A stretch of DNA of 64,000 nucleotides, taken from the NCBI RefSeq assembly GCF_031143425.1, contig NC_090451.1, positions 664,854,575-664,918,574 on the forward strand, written 5' to 3'. The stretch comes from Pleurodeles waltl. Lineage: Eukaryota > Chordata > Amphibia > Caudata > Salamandridae. Shown here one piece after another: positions 47,453-59,997 of the stretch (its first letter is position 1; every line of letters begins with the position of its first letter). The notes under the pieces were generated by a model, which saw only the letters and a program-made list of their open reading frames with translations, was not told the origin of the DNA and searched no databases. The translations under genes and the position numbers were made by a program.

Positions 47453-50400
47453 CTTTATCCTTGAAAATGTAGTGCTCACCTTGTACCTGCAATTATTAAA
47501 GTCAAAACACAAATGATAGGAACAAAAACCTGTTAAAATCCCAAAAGGTAGACCAAATGAATGTCTCCTGCGCTAAGGTTAAAAACATTTGTCGGCTAGC
47601 AATGGTGTTGACCATTTCTCTCACAACGGAGTCAACAAGTTTCAGGCTCCAAACAGAAGGCCACAATCAGGGTATGTGGATTTCATCAGAGGGATGGGGG
47701 GCAGATGGGGGGGGGGGGTGGGGGGGGGGGGGATGTGCAGAATGAAGAAAAATTTATAGAAAATGGTGTTCTACTACAACAGATTATTTTGCCTGAAGTC
47801 AGGGTCACATTAGGAAGGTGCTACTGCAAGTGATGACCTAGAACAAGCAGAATGCCTGCAGCAGAATGCTGTCAAAATCTGGCTGGAAATACGGACATGA
47901 TGCACCTCACAAGATCTGAAAATTCTGCAAACCCGAGTGTGGCTGGCCATCTGGATGGCACTGGCTTCCAGTCGCATTTTCCACCAGTGGTTTAAGCTCT
48001 AAATCCTTGTGCCACTACTCCATTTTGTTCTTTGTTATCTAGGCAACAAAGCGGCCTGAACACCAGTATAGGAGAGAACACAAAAGACGAGAGATAGAAT
48101 CCCTCCTGAAATGCTGCCAGTCTTCCAAACAGGTCTTGAAACAGAGAGATCACACTTCTGCCGTGACCTGTGGAGAAGGGAGTTACCTGCATGCACAAGT
48201 GCTGGATTATACCTGCCAGGAGAAAGAGAGCCCAGCAGAAAGAAGTGCCTGCTGTACAACTGGCCTGGAGGAGGACATTACTGAAAGCATCATCAGAATG
48301 TTGGAGATGCAGCAACTCCTCCTGTTGCGAGCAGCGACTACAAGCTGTAAGCATCCAATGCAGACAGGGTGCCTATATGCTTACCTTCATCAGCCCTAGA
48401 GAAACCACAAAGGAGCTAGTCTTCACACCTCCAGAATGGAGTCTAGCTCTGCTGGCTGTCGAGTCATCCTAGTTCCAGAACCATTTTAACCATCTTTCTC
48501 GTCTTTACAGTTCCCAGATATGTCTAGCAAAAATAGACGTTAATACCTAATCTTAAAAGAACAAGACTAAGCTGCACTAGTGACTCTTATGATGTCCCTA
48601 GTATTATGGGTGCACCAACCCTGCATTTTAACATGCAAGCCATGACAAAATGCACCCAGAAACTCTCCTAATGAGTAGTACGGCACAAACTAGATGCCTG
48701 TAACCAGACAGGCCATTAGTACACCACCAGAGACAATCCCATCGCATCAAAGTCTTGTTTTTAGTGGGGGTTCCTACTTGTTTGGGGAGATGTTTTTTTG
48801 GCAAATACATTTTTGGTAGTGGAATGTTTTGTTCTGACCAAAGCCTTAGCTCTGGACCTCAGATGGGTTCAGAGTCTGCATCTATACCTCTTGCCCATCT
48901 TTAGAACCCCTTTGCAAGAGTTTTGCTGCCACATCAAATACTACTGTGCCTCCAAAGATCCCGAGTGGACTTGAGCCAAACCCCATAAAATAGCACTGAC
49001 AGTTACACAATGCTACCAGAAATATAGAGGTTAGTGATAAAACAGTGAGATCATACCTCAAACCCTAAAATGAGTTAACCTTCTGTTTTTGTGTGTTTAT
49101 CTTATTTTCAACTGAACTGCTTACTTACCAGTCCTTTTCTCCTTACATTAAATGTTTGACTGTGAGCTTCATGAGTTAAAATCCACTATTCGTGTTGAGT
49201 GACTTGCTGGTAAATAGCTCGCCCCAGATTATTTAATATTGTCTGCAGCCATTTACACATATCTACATATTTACAAATCTGCCACATAATCTGCAGATTT
49301 TACCTAAGACAACAGTTTCTAGCTCAAATGGTTCAAATGTTACTAAAAAGGAAGCAACACATGTTGCCGCACATTGGAAGGCACTTTGCAAAGCTGGACT
49401 GGTCACCTTTCTTTTTCTTATTGCTTTATTTGGGTATTAAATTGGTACTGCCAGGATGCACAACTAATGTCCACACAGTGTTACCAGGTGTAAAAAATGA
49501 CAAAATAATGAAGTAATACTATTACAAAATGTGCTGCGTGATTTGCCTTTTATTGCTGCATAATTTATTCAACCCTGCTGCATAATTTGGCCCTCTTCTG
49601 CAGCATAATTCCAGTGGCTCTGCCTATATGTCTAATTTTGATGGCAGAGGCCCAAGTAGCAAGTGCTTCATTGGCAACTCAGCTCGTTTTACTCTACTTG
49701 CAAATTTGTCGCCTGGTTTTGTCTCTGTCATCACCACTCGCCTTTTGCAGGCCTCGTTTCTACACTGCGGGTCACTCAGAGCTGAACAGAGCCCGGTCTC
49801 TGCACCTTCAGTTCTAGAAGTCTCTCAGCTGTGACTGTCACCATCCTATTCTGACTGTATCTCTCTGTGTTGCTTCCTCCCTTCTTCTGCGGTGTTCGGA
49901 GTCGCAGTTCTATTCCCACAGGCAACACATAGCTTTACAGTTTCCTCCTCTTTTGAGAACTTCTTGGAGTTTTGGTTTTCTTTCTGCTCTCTGCTTCTCC
50001 TCCTCTATCTTGTGCTGCTTCGCTCCCTTCAGGAGACATGCATTTCGCTTTTGTTTTTTACTTTGCCATTTTTTTTTTCATTTCTTTGGAGCACAGGGTC
50101 GAACTCTTTCTGCTCCTCAGATTATCCTCCATGGAATATTCACTGGTTTGTCTTCCTATTATGGATCATTTCGGTCTTGAAGTGATACAGCTCTATAGTT
50201 TTGCTCCTCTGTTTCCTACATCTTGGCTTTCCCCTTCTAATCCTATTTCTATTTCTAAAGTAAAGAATGGTAATTGATTTTAATTGTTATGTATTTTATC
50301 ACTCTTAATCTCAGTTTCTTACGTCTTCCACCTCCTACAGTAACTGTCTACTGTTCATCCTTGCTATGCTCAGAGAGTCAAGTGCCCAAAAGGAGTATCT

Positions 50401-50799
50401 TGGTTACCCACTGAGCGTGCATTAGAATTGTGGCAATAGGACAATAGGGGTAAACTATAATATAATATCAACAAAGGTGACCAGTAACCATGGACTAACT
50501 CAGCTAAGAAAAGACCTCACAGTATGTTTATCATGGGCAGCTATCCTAACTAATCTGACTGATTGCTTGGAGAGGGTTGGAAGCATAATACTGCTCTGAG
50601 GTGAAGTGTGAAATATGTGTTGATAGTTCAAGTCCCCACCCCACAGGTCAGAGCGCAGATTCCCAATGCTTGATGCACATGCCTTGTGCAAAACTGTTCT
50701 CTGCACAAAGGTTTCATAAGTGTGAACAAAAAGTTTAGAAAAAGAGTATCCACCTATAACAAGCTATTTCTATACTGTGCAGATTGATCTTTAACTCAC
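47453..50799. other. GON4L intron, unrecognised sequence with G tracts and a pyrimidine-rich stretch
   Basis: Contains two G runs of 12 and 13 bases separated by one T (47707-47732) and a pyrimidine-rich plus-strand region at 49850-50240. No gene, RNA or nameable repeat seen. Confidence 0.4.
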
Positions 50800-50998
50800 C
50801 ACATTTTAGGGTTCCATTTTTGGTCAAGCTGCGAGTCTGTTCTGTGCATGAACTCCAATCTTGAGGTACCACCGTGTGAAAATCCAAAACAAGCTGCAAA
50901 GCGTCTTTCAGATTGCAGCTCTGAAACGCAGTCTGGAAATCAGGGTTGAACGGTCGCCTAAGAAGCAGTGAGTTTGTAGCAAAGGATGACAACTCAAT
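50800..50998 (-). CDS. GON4L: GON4L exon 1 of 7 in window
   Basis: A 199-bp exon behind a strong acceptor (pyrimidine run ending CCCCAG at 51004-50999) with donor G|GTGAGT at 50800/50799. It enters in phase 0 and leaves one base over. It encodes 66 residues beginning I-E-L-S-S-F-A and containing F-N-P-D-F-Q-T-A-F-Q-S-C-N-L-K, matching the conserved GON4L/YY1AP1 block with the F-Q-x-C-N-L motif. The C-terminal part is less conserved and Ser/Thr-rich. The preceding exon, with the Gln-rich helix of the family, was not found to the right and is presumably beyond 64000. Confidence 0.88.
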
Positions 50999-51440
50999 CT
51001 GGGGAACAGGGAAAAAACATATTTGGTGGCATGAGGCAACACAAACATTCCAATTGCAGAACTCAATGTGTTTGTACCAGGGAGCAAGTTAAGTGTCAAA
51101 GTCATTCAAAGACTTAACCAATGTTAGTACACCAAGGAACAGAAAACAAAAATGGTTAACACAAATGTAATGTTCCGTGTCAGTGACAAATGTTTTCCCT
51201 GGCTATTTTGTGGCACTAATTGGACTTGAAATCATGGCTTTGGTAAGATCACTGAAGGCTCTACTGATTTTACATTGTCCTCACCCTCAACAAACCCAAC
51301 AAGGTGCCAGAAATGCAAGGGACTCACCCACCCTCACTCAAAATAATGATTTATTTGTGAAGGCTGAAATGATATTGAACCCTTCTCCAACGCTTTTGAC
51401 CCAGGGACATGCAGGGGGCTCAAAAACTAAACTATCCAAC
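50999..51440. other. Intron sequence right of GON4L exon 1 in window
   Basis: No recognised gene. The sequence after about 51160 could be the internal 3' part of the family B LTR element, but this cannot be shown here. Confidence 0.35.
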
Positions 51441-51936
51441 TGCAGGAAAGTGCCCCTTTTTGACAAGGCAATCCCCACTTTTAGCTTGGTAACTGATGCA
51501 ATTTTGACTAAAAGTGCACTGGGTTCCTTCGAATCAGGTCCCCAGTGCCAGCTCTCTTTCCCTAAAACTGTGCAATTGTTCACCAACTGACAATACCTTT
51601 GGCCCCCTGTAAGTCCCTAGTAATAGGTACCCCGATACCTACAGCATGGGTACCAAAGAGGGTCACCATGGGCTGCGGCATGTGTTGTGCCACCCACAGG
51701 GACCCCTCACCTAGCACAGGCAGACTGTCATTGCAGGCTGCATGTCTTGGTGCAAGTGAAAACAAAACATTGCACACAGCCTGTATGCCATGCCCTCTAA
51801 CACTGCATGCATGATATCTAAGTCACCCCTTAATCAGGCCTTACAGCCCTAAAGCAGGGCACACTATAGTACATGTAGAGACATATATGCGAGATCAGAT
51901 ATGCCCAGGCTATGCGTTTGTTGTTTCTTAGACTTT

Positions 51937-52115
51937 GGGGGTTATTCCAACTTTGGAGGAGTGTTAATCCGTCCCAAAAGTGACGGATATACCACCAGCC
52001 GTATTACGAGTTCCATAGGATATAATGGACTTGTAATACGGCTGGTGGTAAATCCGTCACTTTTCCGTCACTTTTGGGACGGATTAACACCTCCTCCAAA
52101 GTTGGAATAACCCCC
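51937..52115. mobile_element. Palindromic MITE, 179 bp
   Basis: Starts GGGGGTTATTCCAACTTTGG and ends with its exact reverse complement. Inverted homology continues inward through TTAATCCGTCCC and the CCACCAGCCGTATTAC block almost to the centre (near 52015-52030). One arm contains an extra duplicated CACTTTTCCGT unit. It can fold into a nearly full-length hairpin. It interrupts the family B LTR. Only the right flank is clear, so no target duplication is assigned. Confidence 0.8.
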
Positions 52116-52826
52116 ATAGTGAGTGAACAGGGAAGCCATTCTAAGTACATTTGCTGGACACTGGTCGATACAAGTTTCCCAGCTACGCGATGGCACCAAT
52201 GAAAATAGGGATGTTTGTTACCAAATATCTCGTACTAATAACCCTCAATGATTCCAGTGATGGATTTATTAATACGTGCACTCAGAGGGCACCTTAGAGA
52301 TACCCCCTGAAAACTGCCCAACTACCAGTGTGCAGCCTGACTAGTTTTAGCCAGACTTCAACCACCAGACCTGCTTCTGACCCCCAAGGGTGAGAGCCTT
52401 TGCTCTCGGGCAGTCAGGAACAAAGCCTGCTCTGGGAGAGGTGTTTACACATCCTACCCAACAGGATGACCTGCAAATCTGCATTCCAAGGTAGGGGGCT
52501 TCAAAGAAGCCCATCGACCTTTGTGTGCAGATTTGGCTTTGCTCAAAGGAGAGATGCCGACGCACCTGCCCCAGGGCCCATTTGGCACCAGGCCAGGTGG
52601 AAAATTAAGTATTCAGGGATGTGTTTCCATCCCTCAGGTCAGTCTCACCCCCAAGGTGAACTGCCTGATGTGGACACAACTTTTAGAAATCTGCCATCTT
52701 GGTGATGGCAGAATTAGGAACTCTGGGACAGGGTTATGCCCACTTTCCACAGGAAGTGGTCATATAGAGGATGTAGTGACCCCAGGGTTAAGTAGCTCAT
52801 TCGCTGCTACACTACACTCCCCTTTA

Positions 52827-52831
52827 CACTC
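52827..52831. other. Target-site duplication CACTC, left copy
   Basis: CACTC immediately left of the solo LTR; the right copy is at 55511-55515. Five-base duplications are typical of Ty3/gypsy integrases. Confidence 0.8.
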
Positions 52832-55510
52832 TGTAGGAAGTTGGCTCAGTATGCACTATTTCAAAGTAAGGAATAGTATGCACAGAGTCCAAGGGTTCCC
52901 CTTAGAGGTAGGATAGTGGCAAAAAGAGATAATACTAATGCTCTATTTTGTGGTAGTGTGGTCGAGCAGTAGGCTTATCAAAGGAGTAGTGTTAAGCATT
53001 TGTTGTACACACACAGGCAATAAATGAGGAACACACACTCAGAGACAATTCCAGGCCAATAGGTTTTTTGTATAGAAAAATATATTTTCTTAGTTTATTT
53101 TAAGAACCACAGGTTCAAGATTTACATGTAATACTTTAAATCAAAGGTATTGCCGGTAGGTACTTTAGGAACTTTGAATTAGCAAAATAGCATATACACT
53201 TTTCACATAAATCACATATAGCTATTTTAGAACTAGACACTTAGTGCAATTTTCAACAGTTCCTGGGGGGAGTAAGTGTTAGTTAGTTTTTGCAGGTAAG
53301 TGAACCACCTACGGGGTTCAAGTTTGGGTCAAAGGTAGCCCACCGTTGGGGGTTCAGAGCAACCCCAAAGTTACCACACCAGCAGTTCAGGGCCGGTCAG
53401 ATGCAGAGGTCAAAGTGGTGCCCAAAACGCATAGGCTTCAATGGAGAAGGGGTGCCCCGGTTCCAGTCTGCCAGCAGGTAAGTACCCGCGTCTTCGGAGG
53501 GCAGACCAGGGGGGTTTTGTAGGGCACCGGGGGGGACACAAGTCAGCACAGAAAGTACACCATCAGCAGCACGGGGGTGGCCGGGTGCAGTGTGCAAACA
53601 CGCGTCGGGTTTTCAATAGGTTTCAATGGGAGACCAAGGGGTCTCTTCAGCGATGCAGGCAGGCAAGGAGGGGGGGGGGGGGCTCCTCTGGGTAGCCACC
53701 ACCTGGGCAAGGGAGAGGGCCTCCTGGGGGTCACTCCTGCACTGGAGTTCCGATCCTTCAGGTCCTGGGGGCTGCGGGTGCAGAGTCTTTACCAGGTGTC
53801 GTGATCTGGGAGACAGGGAGACGCGGTCAGGGGGAGCCTCGGGATTCCCTCTGCAGGTGTCGCTGTGGGGGGTCAGGGGGGACAACTCTGGCTACTCACG
53901 GTCTTGCAGTCGCCGGGGGATCCTCCCTGAAGCGTTGTTTCTCCACAAGTCGAGTCGGGGCTTCGGGTGCAGTGTAGCAAGTCCCACGCTTCCGGCAGGA
54001 AATGCAGTTGTTTGAAAGTTGCTCCTTTTGAAACAAAATTGCAGTCTTGGGTGAACAGAGCCGCTGTCCTCTGGAATTTCTTGGTCCTTCTAGAGCAGGG
54101 CAGTCCTCTGAGGATTCAGAGGTCGCTGGTCCCTGAGGAGAGCGTCGCTGGAGCAGTGTCTTTAGAAGGGGGGAGACAGGCCGGTAGAGCTGGGGCCAAA
54201 GCAGTTGGTGTCTCCGTCTTCTCTGCAGGGTTTTTCAGCTTAGCAGTCCTCTTCTTCTTAGGTTGCAGGAATCTGAGTTCCTAGGTTCAGGGGAGCCCCT
54301 AAATAAAGAATTTAGGGGTGTGTTTAGGTCTGGGAGGGCAGTAGCCAATGGCTACTAGCCCTGAGGGTGGCTACACCCTCTTTGTGCCTCCTCCCAAGGG
54401 GAGGGGGTCACATTCCTATCCCTATTGGGGGAATCCTCCATCTGCAAGATGGAGGATTTCTAAAAGTCAGAGTCACCTCAGCTCAGGTTGCCTTAGGGGC
54501 TGTCCTGACTGGCCAGTGACGACTCCTTGTTTTTCTCATTATCTCCTCCGGCCTTGCCGCAAAAAGTGGGGCCGTGGCCGGAGGGGGCGGGCAACTCCAC
54601 TAGCTGGAGTGCCCTGTGGTGCTGTAACAAAGGGGGTGAGCCTTTGAGGCTCACTGCCAGGTGTTACAGTTCCTGCAGGGGGAGGTGTGAAGCACCTCCA
54701 CCCAGTACAGGCTTTGTTACTAGCCACAGAGTGACAAAGGCACTCTCCCCATGTGGCCAGCCACATGTCTCGAGTGTGGCAGGCTGCTAAAACCAGTCAG
54801 CCTACACGGGTAGTTGGTTAAGGTTTCAGGGGGCACCTCTAAGGTGCCCTCTGGGGTGTATGTTACAATAAAATGTACACTGGCATCAGTGTGCATTTAT
54901 TGTGCTGAGAAGTTTGATACCAAACTTCCCAGTTTTCAGTGTAGCCATTATGGTGCTGTGGAGTTCGTGTTTGACAGACTCCCAGACCATATACTCTTAT
55001 GGCTACCCTGCACTTACAATGTCTAAGGTTTTGCTTAGACACTGTAGAGTCACAGTGCTCATGCACTGGTGCCCTCACCTATGTTATAGTGCACCCTGCC
55101 TTAGGGCTGTAAGGACTGCTAGAGGGGTGACTTATCTATACTGCATAGGCAGTGTGAGGTTGGCATGGCACCCTGAGGGGAGTGCCATGTCGACTTACTC
55201 GTTTTGTCCTCACCAGCACACACAAGCTGGCAAGCAGTGTGTCTGTGCTGAGTGAGGGGTCCCCAGGGTGGCATAAGACATGCTGCATCCCTTAGAGACC
55301 TTCCCTGGCATCAGGGCCCTTGGTACCAGTTACAAGGGACTTACCTGGATGCCAGGGTGTGCCAATTGTGAAAACAAAAGTACAGGTTAGGGAAAGAACA
55401 CTGGTGCTGGGGCCTGGTTAGCAGGCCTCAGCACACTTTCAAATCAAAACTTAGCATCAGCAAAGGCAAAAAGTCAGGGGGTAACCATGCCAAGGAGGCA
55501 TTTCCTTACA
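52832..55510 (-). repeat. Solo LTR of the Gmr1-like family
   Basis: An inverted relative of the LTRs at 515-3202 and 8274-10961: starts TGTAGGAAGTTGGCTC at 52832 and ends CATTTCCTTACA at 55510 (2679 bp), with the GC-rich middle and matching blocks in reverse order. No internal region is attached. It is flanked by the 5-bp direct repeat CACTC (52827-52831 and 55511-55515), so it arose by LTR-LTR recombination after insertion into the family B LTR. Confidence 0.9.
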
Positions 55511-55515
55511 CACTC
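55511..55515. other. Target-site duplication CACTC, right copy
   Basis: CACTC immediately right of the solo LTR, matching 52827-52831. Confidence 0.8.
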
Positions 55516-56459
55516 CATAGATTGTGATGCTTCCCTGCATCTTGCAGACACCCCAAGAAAACTGTGAGGACTCCGGACCGCTGAAAACCCGACACTAGAA
55601 AGCAACTGCACCGTGCCACCTAGCCCAAGTTGAAGTGGACCAAAGGTGCCAGCGTGGTCCCCCAGCCCTCCAGAGACAAAGCCCACTTTGGACTTGCCCA
55701 CTGTGGACTCATCGCCACCGCCACCAGTCTCTGCCCACATGCACCCTCAACCGCAAGTGCTCTGGTGGAGAAAACCTGATGCTTCAAGACACCTCTACAC
55801 CTGTCGCCCATGGAGAAGAGGACACGAGGTGTCCCCATGTCCCCGGACATCCGAAGAGTGGAACCCACCCGTTGGTTCCCCCTAACTGGATCCCCAGCCC
55901 TTAACTGTAGCATCTGTTTGACTGGACCGTTCCCCATTGACTAACACTGGGCACCCGATGCCATACTACACCTTTGCACCAGGCTGCCCCAGTGCCACCT
56001 GGTGTGACCTGTTGGTATGGTCCGACCCTTGTACAATACTCACTTTAAGTCCAGGAGATTGGTCCCATAAATCACTGTACTGTATCTGTTTTGCCATCTT
56101 TGTTTTTCCTCCATAGGATAACATTATAACTTCCAGAAACTGCACTGTCAACTATTCAAAACTTGAAAGATTTTTCTGGCAAAACGTAATTACCTGAACC
56201 AACTGATTCTGGTGCTCACATGTATATACAGATACTTATTATTTTTGTAAATTGGTGTAGATCTCCTTCTTGAATCGTGTCTCTCATTTATTGCATGCGT
56301 ATCTGCAGATGTCTCTCATGCCTCTCTGTTCAGACTAAGGCTGCTCCACAACTTTACCCCCCATAAAAAGAGGACCATGGGATTGCTAGAGCAAGCCCCT
56401 GTTCAGTAGTGATGGAATCATTTTGATATATCGCATAACGAGCCAGCTTCCTACATTTG

Positions 56460-57776
56460 ATTCTACCGATCAGATCCTAGTATACAAGAATGTTATTGTT
56501 TGGAACTCTAGGAGGGTCTTTAACAGGTCAAAAATGTGTTTCTGCCCTATCCCTCTTGCTTTAATTTATGATCTTTTGCTTCAATTCTGGCACCATATGA
56601 TCTGTATGCTATTCCAACCTCTACCATTCATGACCAATTATATACTCAGTAAATCGTCTCTGAGATTAAGGGGGGGTCCTGGCAATGCGAAAAGAGTTGC
56701 CACTGAGTCGGCCCCTTGGTTTACTAAGGATTGTAGACGGACCAAAGCTCAGCTGTTAACAGCTATAAAATCCCTTGGTCCTTCACTGATTCATTAAGCT
56801 AGACGCCATTATAATGAGGTATTAGCAGCTAGCAAAAAGCAGCGATGATCAAAACTGGCAGGATCTGTCAGAAACTTCCAAAAGGAAAGATACTTCTACC
56901 TTTTATAATTTCCAATGGCAGTCTGTATGCTCGTACCCTGGCTGTACACCACATTCAACAGCAAGTATGGGTCCAACATTCCTCTATGCTATAGTCTTAA
57001 TCCTCCCTAGACCGGATCCCCAGTAGTAATGAGCAATGCACCCAGGATAATAGCAATCACACAGTGTCTGGATTAGTTTTTTCCCCTGGCTGACATTAAA
57101 AAAGAAATAGCGACTCTGAAGCCTGGGAAAGGTTCTGGTCTTGATCTTATTCCAGGTGACTTGTACGATTCAGAGATAGAGATTTAGGCCTTGTATATAA
57201 ATATTCCATTATGGTAGGAGCTCCTCTTCCTGGCTCTTGAATGGGAGCTGTTATACCTACTTTAAGAAGGGTGCCAGATCTAACCCCGGCCTTATAGGTC
57301 TATCAGCTTAATCAACATCCCTTAAAAGGTGTTTTGCTTCCAAGTCTTAGCCAAACTTCAGAAGTGGGTTTTTGATGAATATGTTCTTTCTTCCTTCCAG
57401 GTTGGGTTTAGATCCAAGGTTGGAACAGTGGACCAAGTTTTCAGGTTCATGCTGGAAATATATTAAGATCCAGAAAAACCATCTTTATGTTGCCTTCATC
57501 GACCTGATGGCTGTTTTTGATCTGGTTCCTAGACTTCAAGAATCAACGTGGTCATGTATATGTATAATGTATTTGGTTGCAAGAGTTAGTATGCCTGTTG
57601 CATGCTGAACCAAGGAGGGTCATGCTGCTATATTCTAACTTTTTAAATTCGTGTATGTGTATGTATTCTGCATTTTTAGAACTTTAGTGAGGATCTTGTA
57701 ATGATGTATTTTTCTGTTTCATACTGCTTTTATGGTCTTTGTGACTGAAATAAAGTACAACTGATTTGAAATTCTG
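56460..57776 (+). mobile_element. LINE (non-LTR retrotransposon) 3' part, degraded
   Basis: Plus-strand peptides in several frames match LINE ORF2 hallmarks: P-W-F-T-K-D-C-R-R-T-K-A-Q-L near 56725 (the linker after the endonuclease), L-K-P-G-K-G-S-G-L-D near 57115, V-G-F-R-S-K-V-G-T-V-D-Q near 57395, and V-A-F-I-D-L-M-A-V-F-D-L-V-P-R near 57490 (RT motif A, usually A-F-D). The 3' end has an A-T-A-A-A-G and a short unique tail (57740-57770). Multiple frameshifts; not active. The family was not determined. Confidence 0.7.
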
Positions 57777-59997
57777 ACACAGGGTGCATTACACTTAAGA
57801 TACTGGTAAAAGGTCCATTAACATGGACTTACAATTAGTGTATGAATATCAGTATCCTTGAAAATCAGTTGGTCAGAGTAGTATTCTTTCTAGTGGGTTC
57901 TATGAGGAGATTTGTACAGGATGTTAGAGGGCAGGTGCAGGTTGACGCATGAATCGCTTGGCAGTTTTGGGAGTTAAGTCTATCATTCTTGATCAGTTAT
58001 TCCTCGTAGGAACAGTCCTGTTTAGATGGTGTTTACTGAGAATCTGCTGTCCAGCTGAAGGATGATGACTAACACAATCCTTATTAACCATACTTTGAGC
58101 ACTGCACATATGTTCTCCAACATTTTAAAAATGCTGGGCAAATATAAGTGGGGTTGCTGCCCTCGGATATAAAAGTAATAATGTTGCACACCACAATGAG
58201 GAGAAAAGTAGAAGACACTTACTCTCTAAAACCCTTAATCTCTCAGCACTGCAGGCCTAAGTTTCGCCAGAAAAACCTTACTCAACACTATCTTCTTTTC
58301 TCCTCTGAGTGGATCTATTTATAGACAAACTAAGATGAGAGGAAGGAAAGACACTTTTCTGAAAAGGCTGAAAGATTACAAATACAGAAGCTTCTCCAAC
58401 ATGTTACAAGGAGTCCAACAAATAGGAAAATGCCAAGAATGTATAATGGAGAGGCATTGTACATTCTACATTAAAAGAACTAGACTCAAAATGCAGTCCA
58501 CCATGGCTTGGCAAGCCGTGGCTTAAATAAAAAAGTGGAAAAAGCAAGCGAAAAATGGAAAAAAGTAATTTACAAGTACCAGTCCAATACAGTGTCTGCA
58601 GCAATAACACCCAAAAAAGGAATTAGAAAACAAGGTGACAAAACAATACTGTATGTGGCAGACGAAAGGGAGGAAGCCTGTAAAAAAGAAGTTAGGCTTG
58701 CCACCATACCCGAAAGCAACTCCAGCACACGGAGTTTGAGAAGCTGGGTAGCATGAGGAGAAGCAGAAGATTAAGCTGGTGCCCATAGGGATAGTATCAG
58801 CCCGTATCATGCAATCAAAGCTGCCCTGTACTTTTAATGTTTCAATTATGTTTGTATAATCTATGCACTTTGCCATCATTTTCTTCTGGCAATATTTCTG
58901 AGCGAAAATGCCATCTCTCAAACAAAAATAGCAAATTTGCAGATATTAATGAAAAAATATTTTAGAGACAAAACACTAATCAACAACTAATGTAAACAAG
59001 GTTAATTTCTACTTGACAAACACGTCAGAGGAAGATCAGTTTCAAGACTGTTTCCAAAATATTTTTTTTCATCACTAAGTTTAAGCAAACCGAAAGGCAG
59101 GCTGGTATAATTGGCTGTGTAAATGAACAATAGCCATGGTGACCTACTCTTAAATAGTTTAAGTGTTTCGTAACAGTAAGATGGAAAATGACGAATTTTT
59201 CAGCAATTATTCAGAGTGCAAGTATTGCTTTGAGGATTAGAACTGTGGGTGGGAAGAAGAGGGACAATTATTCAAAGACCAAAATAGAAGGTGAGCTAGA
59301 CATGCCCCTATTCCACCAGCCCCAGCATACAAGAACCAGGATAAGGTCCACCTAATAATCACTGTGGTCTGTCCATGCCCACAGTTTATCATAAACAGCA
59401 TCACAGAAATAATTTTCAGAATGGCTGAATGGGGAACCAATTTCCTGGCTAGGACTCATGAAGTACGGCATAACAATGTACCAATGTTTCTTTCAAATTG
59501 AAAATGCAGCTCACAGCAGAGCTCATCATTTGACATGAACGTGTGTCGGATCAAGCAATAAATAACACGCCAGACAACTAGACCTACTGGATAGTTTCAA
59601 CTGATTCTAGCAGTTTCCATGCTAGGCGTTTTACTGTATTAGTTGCATCTTTAAGAGCAGTGTTTTGGGTATGTTCTTAAAGAGGAGTTACCTCTGGTAA
59701 GTGTATTTTTGAAGGATACATTACTTTTCAACTGCTTCCTTACCTTATGGCTATCTTGCTGCTGCCACAATGGGTGCAGAAACTTTTTCCTCAGCAGAAG
59801 CTCTGCAGCATTGCAAGGTGGGGTCATGCAGCCTCATGGTCTACTCCTCACATCGTAGATGTGATGCCTTTGGGGTATATATTATATCAAAACATGCATT
59901 GGCGTGCTTTTCTGGTACTTTTTCTGCCTACCTTTAAATATTGCAAAGAGTAGCCAATAGCATCATACAGGATGAACTACAGCAATGAATACAGCAC
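57777..59997. other. Unrecognised sequence
   Basis: No recognised gene. The longest plausible frame (58508-58756, plus strand, Lys-rich) has no recognised homology. No GON4L exon was found here. Confidence 0.4.

Larger units (their letters stand above)
14754..50998 (-). other. GON4L: GON4L gene, internal part (seven coding exons)
   Basis: Seven minus-strand exons encode consecutive, colinear segments of GON4L, from the block before the N-P-x-F-Q-T motif to the first paired-amphipathic-helix (PAH) region. Splice phases agree at every junction: 0/1, 1/2, 2/0, 0/0, 0/0, 0/1, 1/0. Introns are about 4.9, 2.4, 4.3, 6.9, 2.9 and 11.8 kb. GON4L is known as a nuclear cofactor that associates with YY1 and SIN3/HDAC co-repressors and is needed for B-cell development in mouse and for early development in zebrafish (udu). 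The 5' exons, promoter, rest of the PAH domains and SANT-like domain lie outside. All exons are free of stops, so the gene appears functional. Confidence 0.93.
51441..56455 (+). repeat. Family B LTR (5.0 kb with nested insertions)
   Basis: Begins TGCAGGAAAGTGCCCC at 51441 and ends CTTCCTACA at 56455. Removing the MITE (51937-52115) and the inserted solo LTR plus one copy of its 5-bp duplication (52832-55515) leaves roughly 2150 bp of continuous LTR. The left part matches the minus-strand fragment at 15150-15814, the right part the fragment at 40197-40717. No duplication of the flanks (left CCAAC, right TTTGA) is seen. Confidence 0.75.

Noticed and set aside
48370..48400. Possible short GON4L exon ending in a GTAAGC donor
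   Set aside because: The phase needed between the neighbouring exons would hit a stop here, and the true exon was found at 45763-45907.
58508..58756. Lys-rich 82-codon plus-strand frame
   Set aside because: No recognisable family, opposite strand to GON4L and no splice or promoter context.
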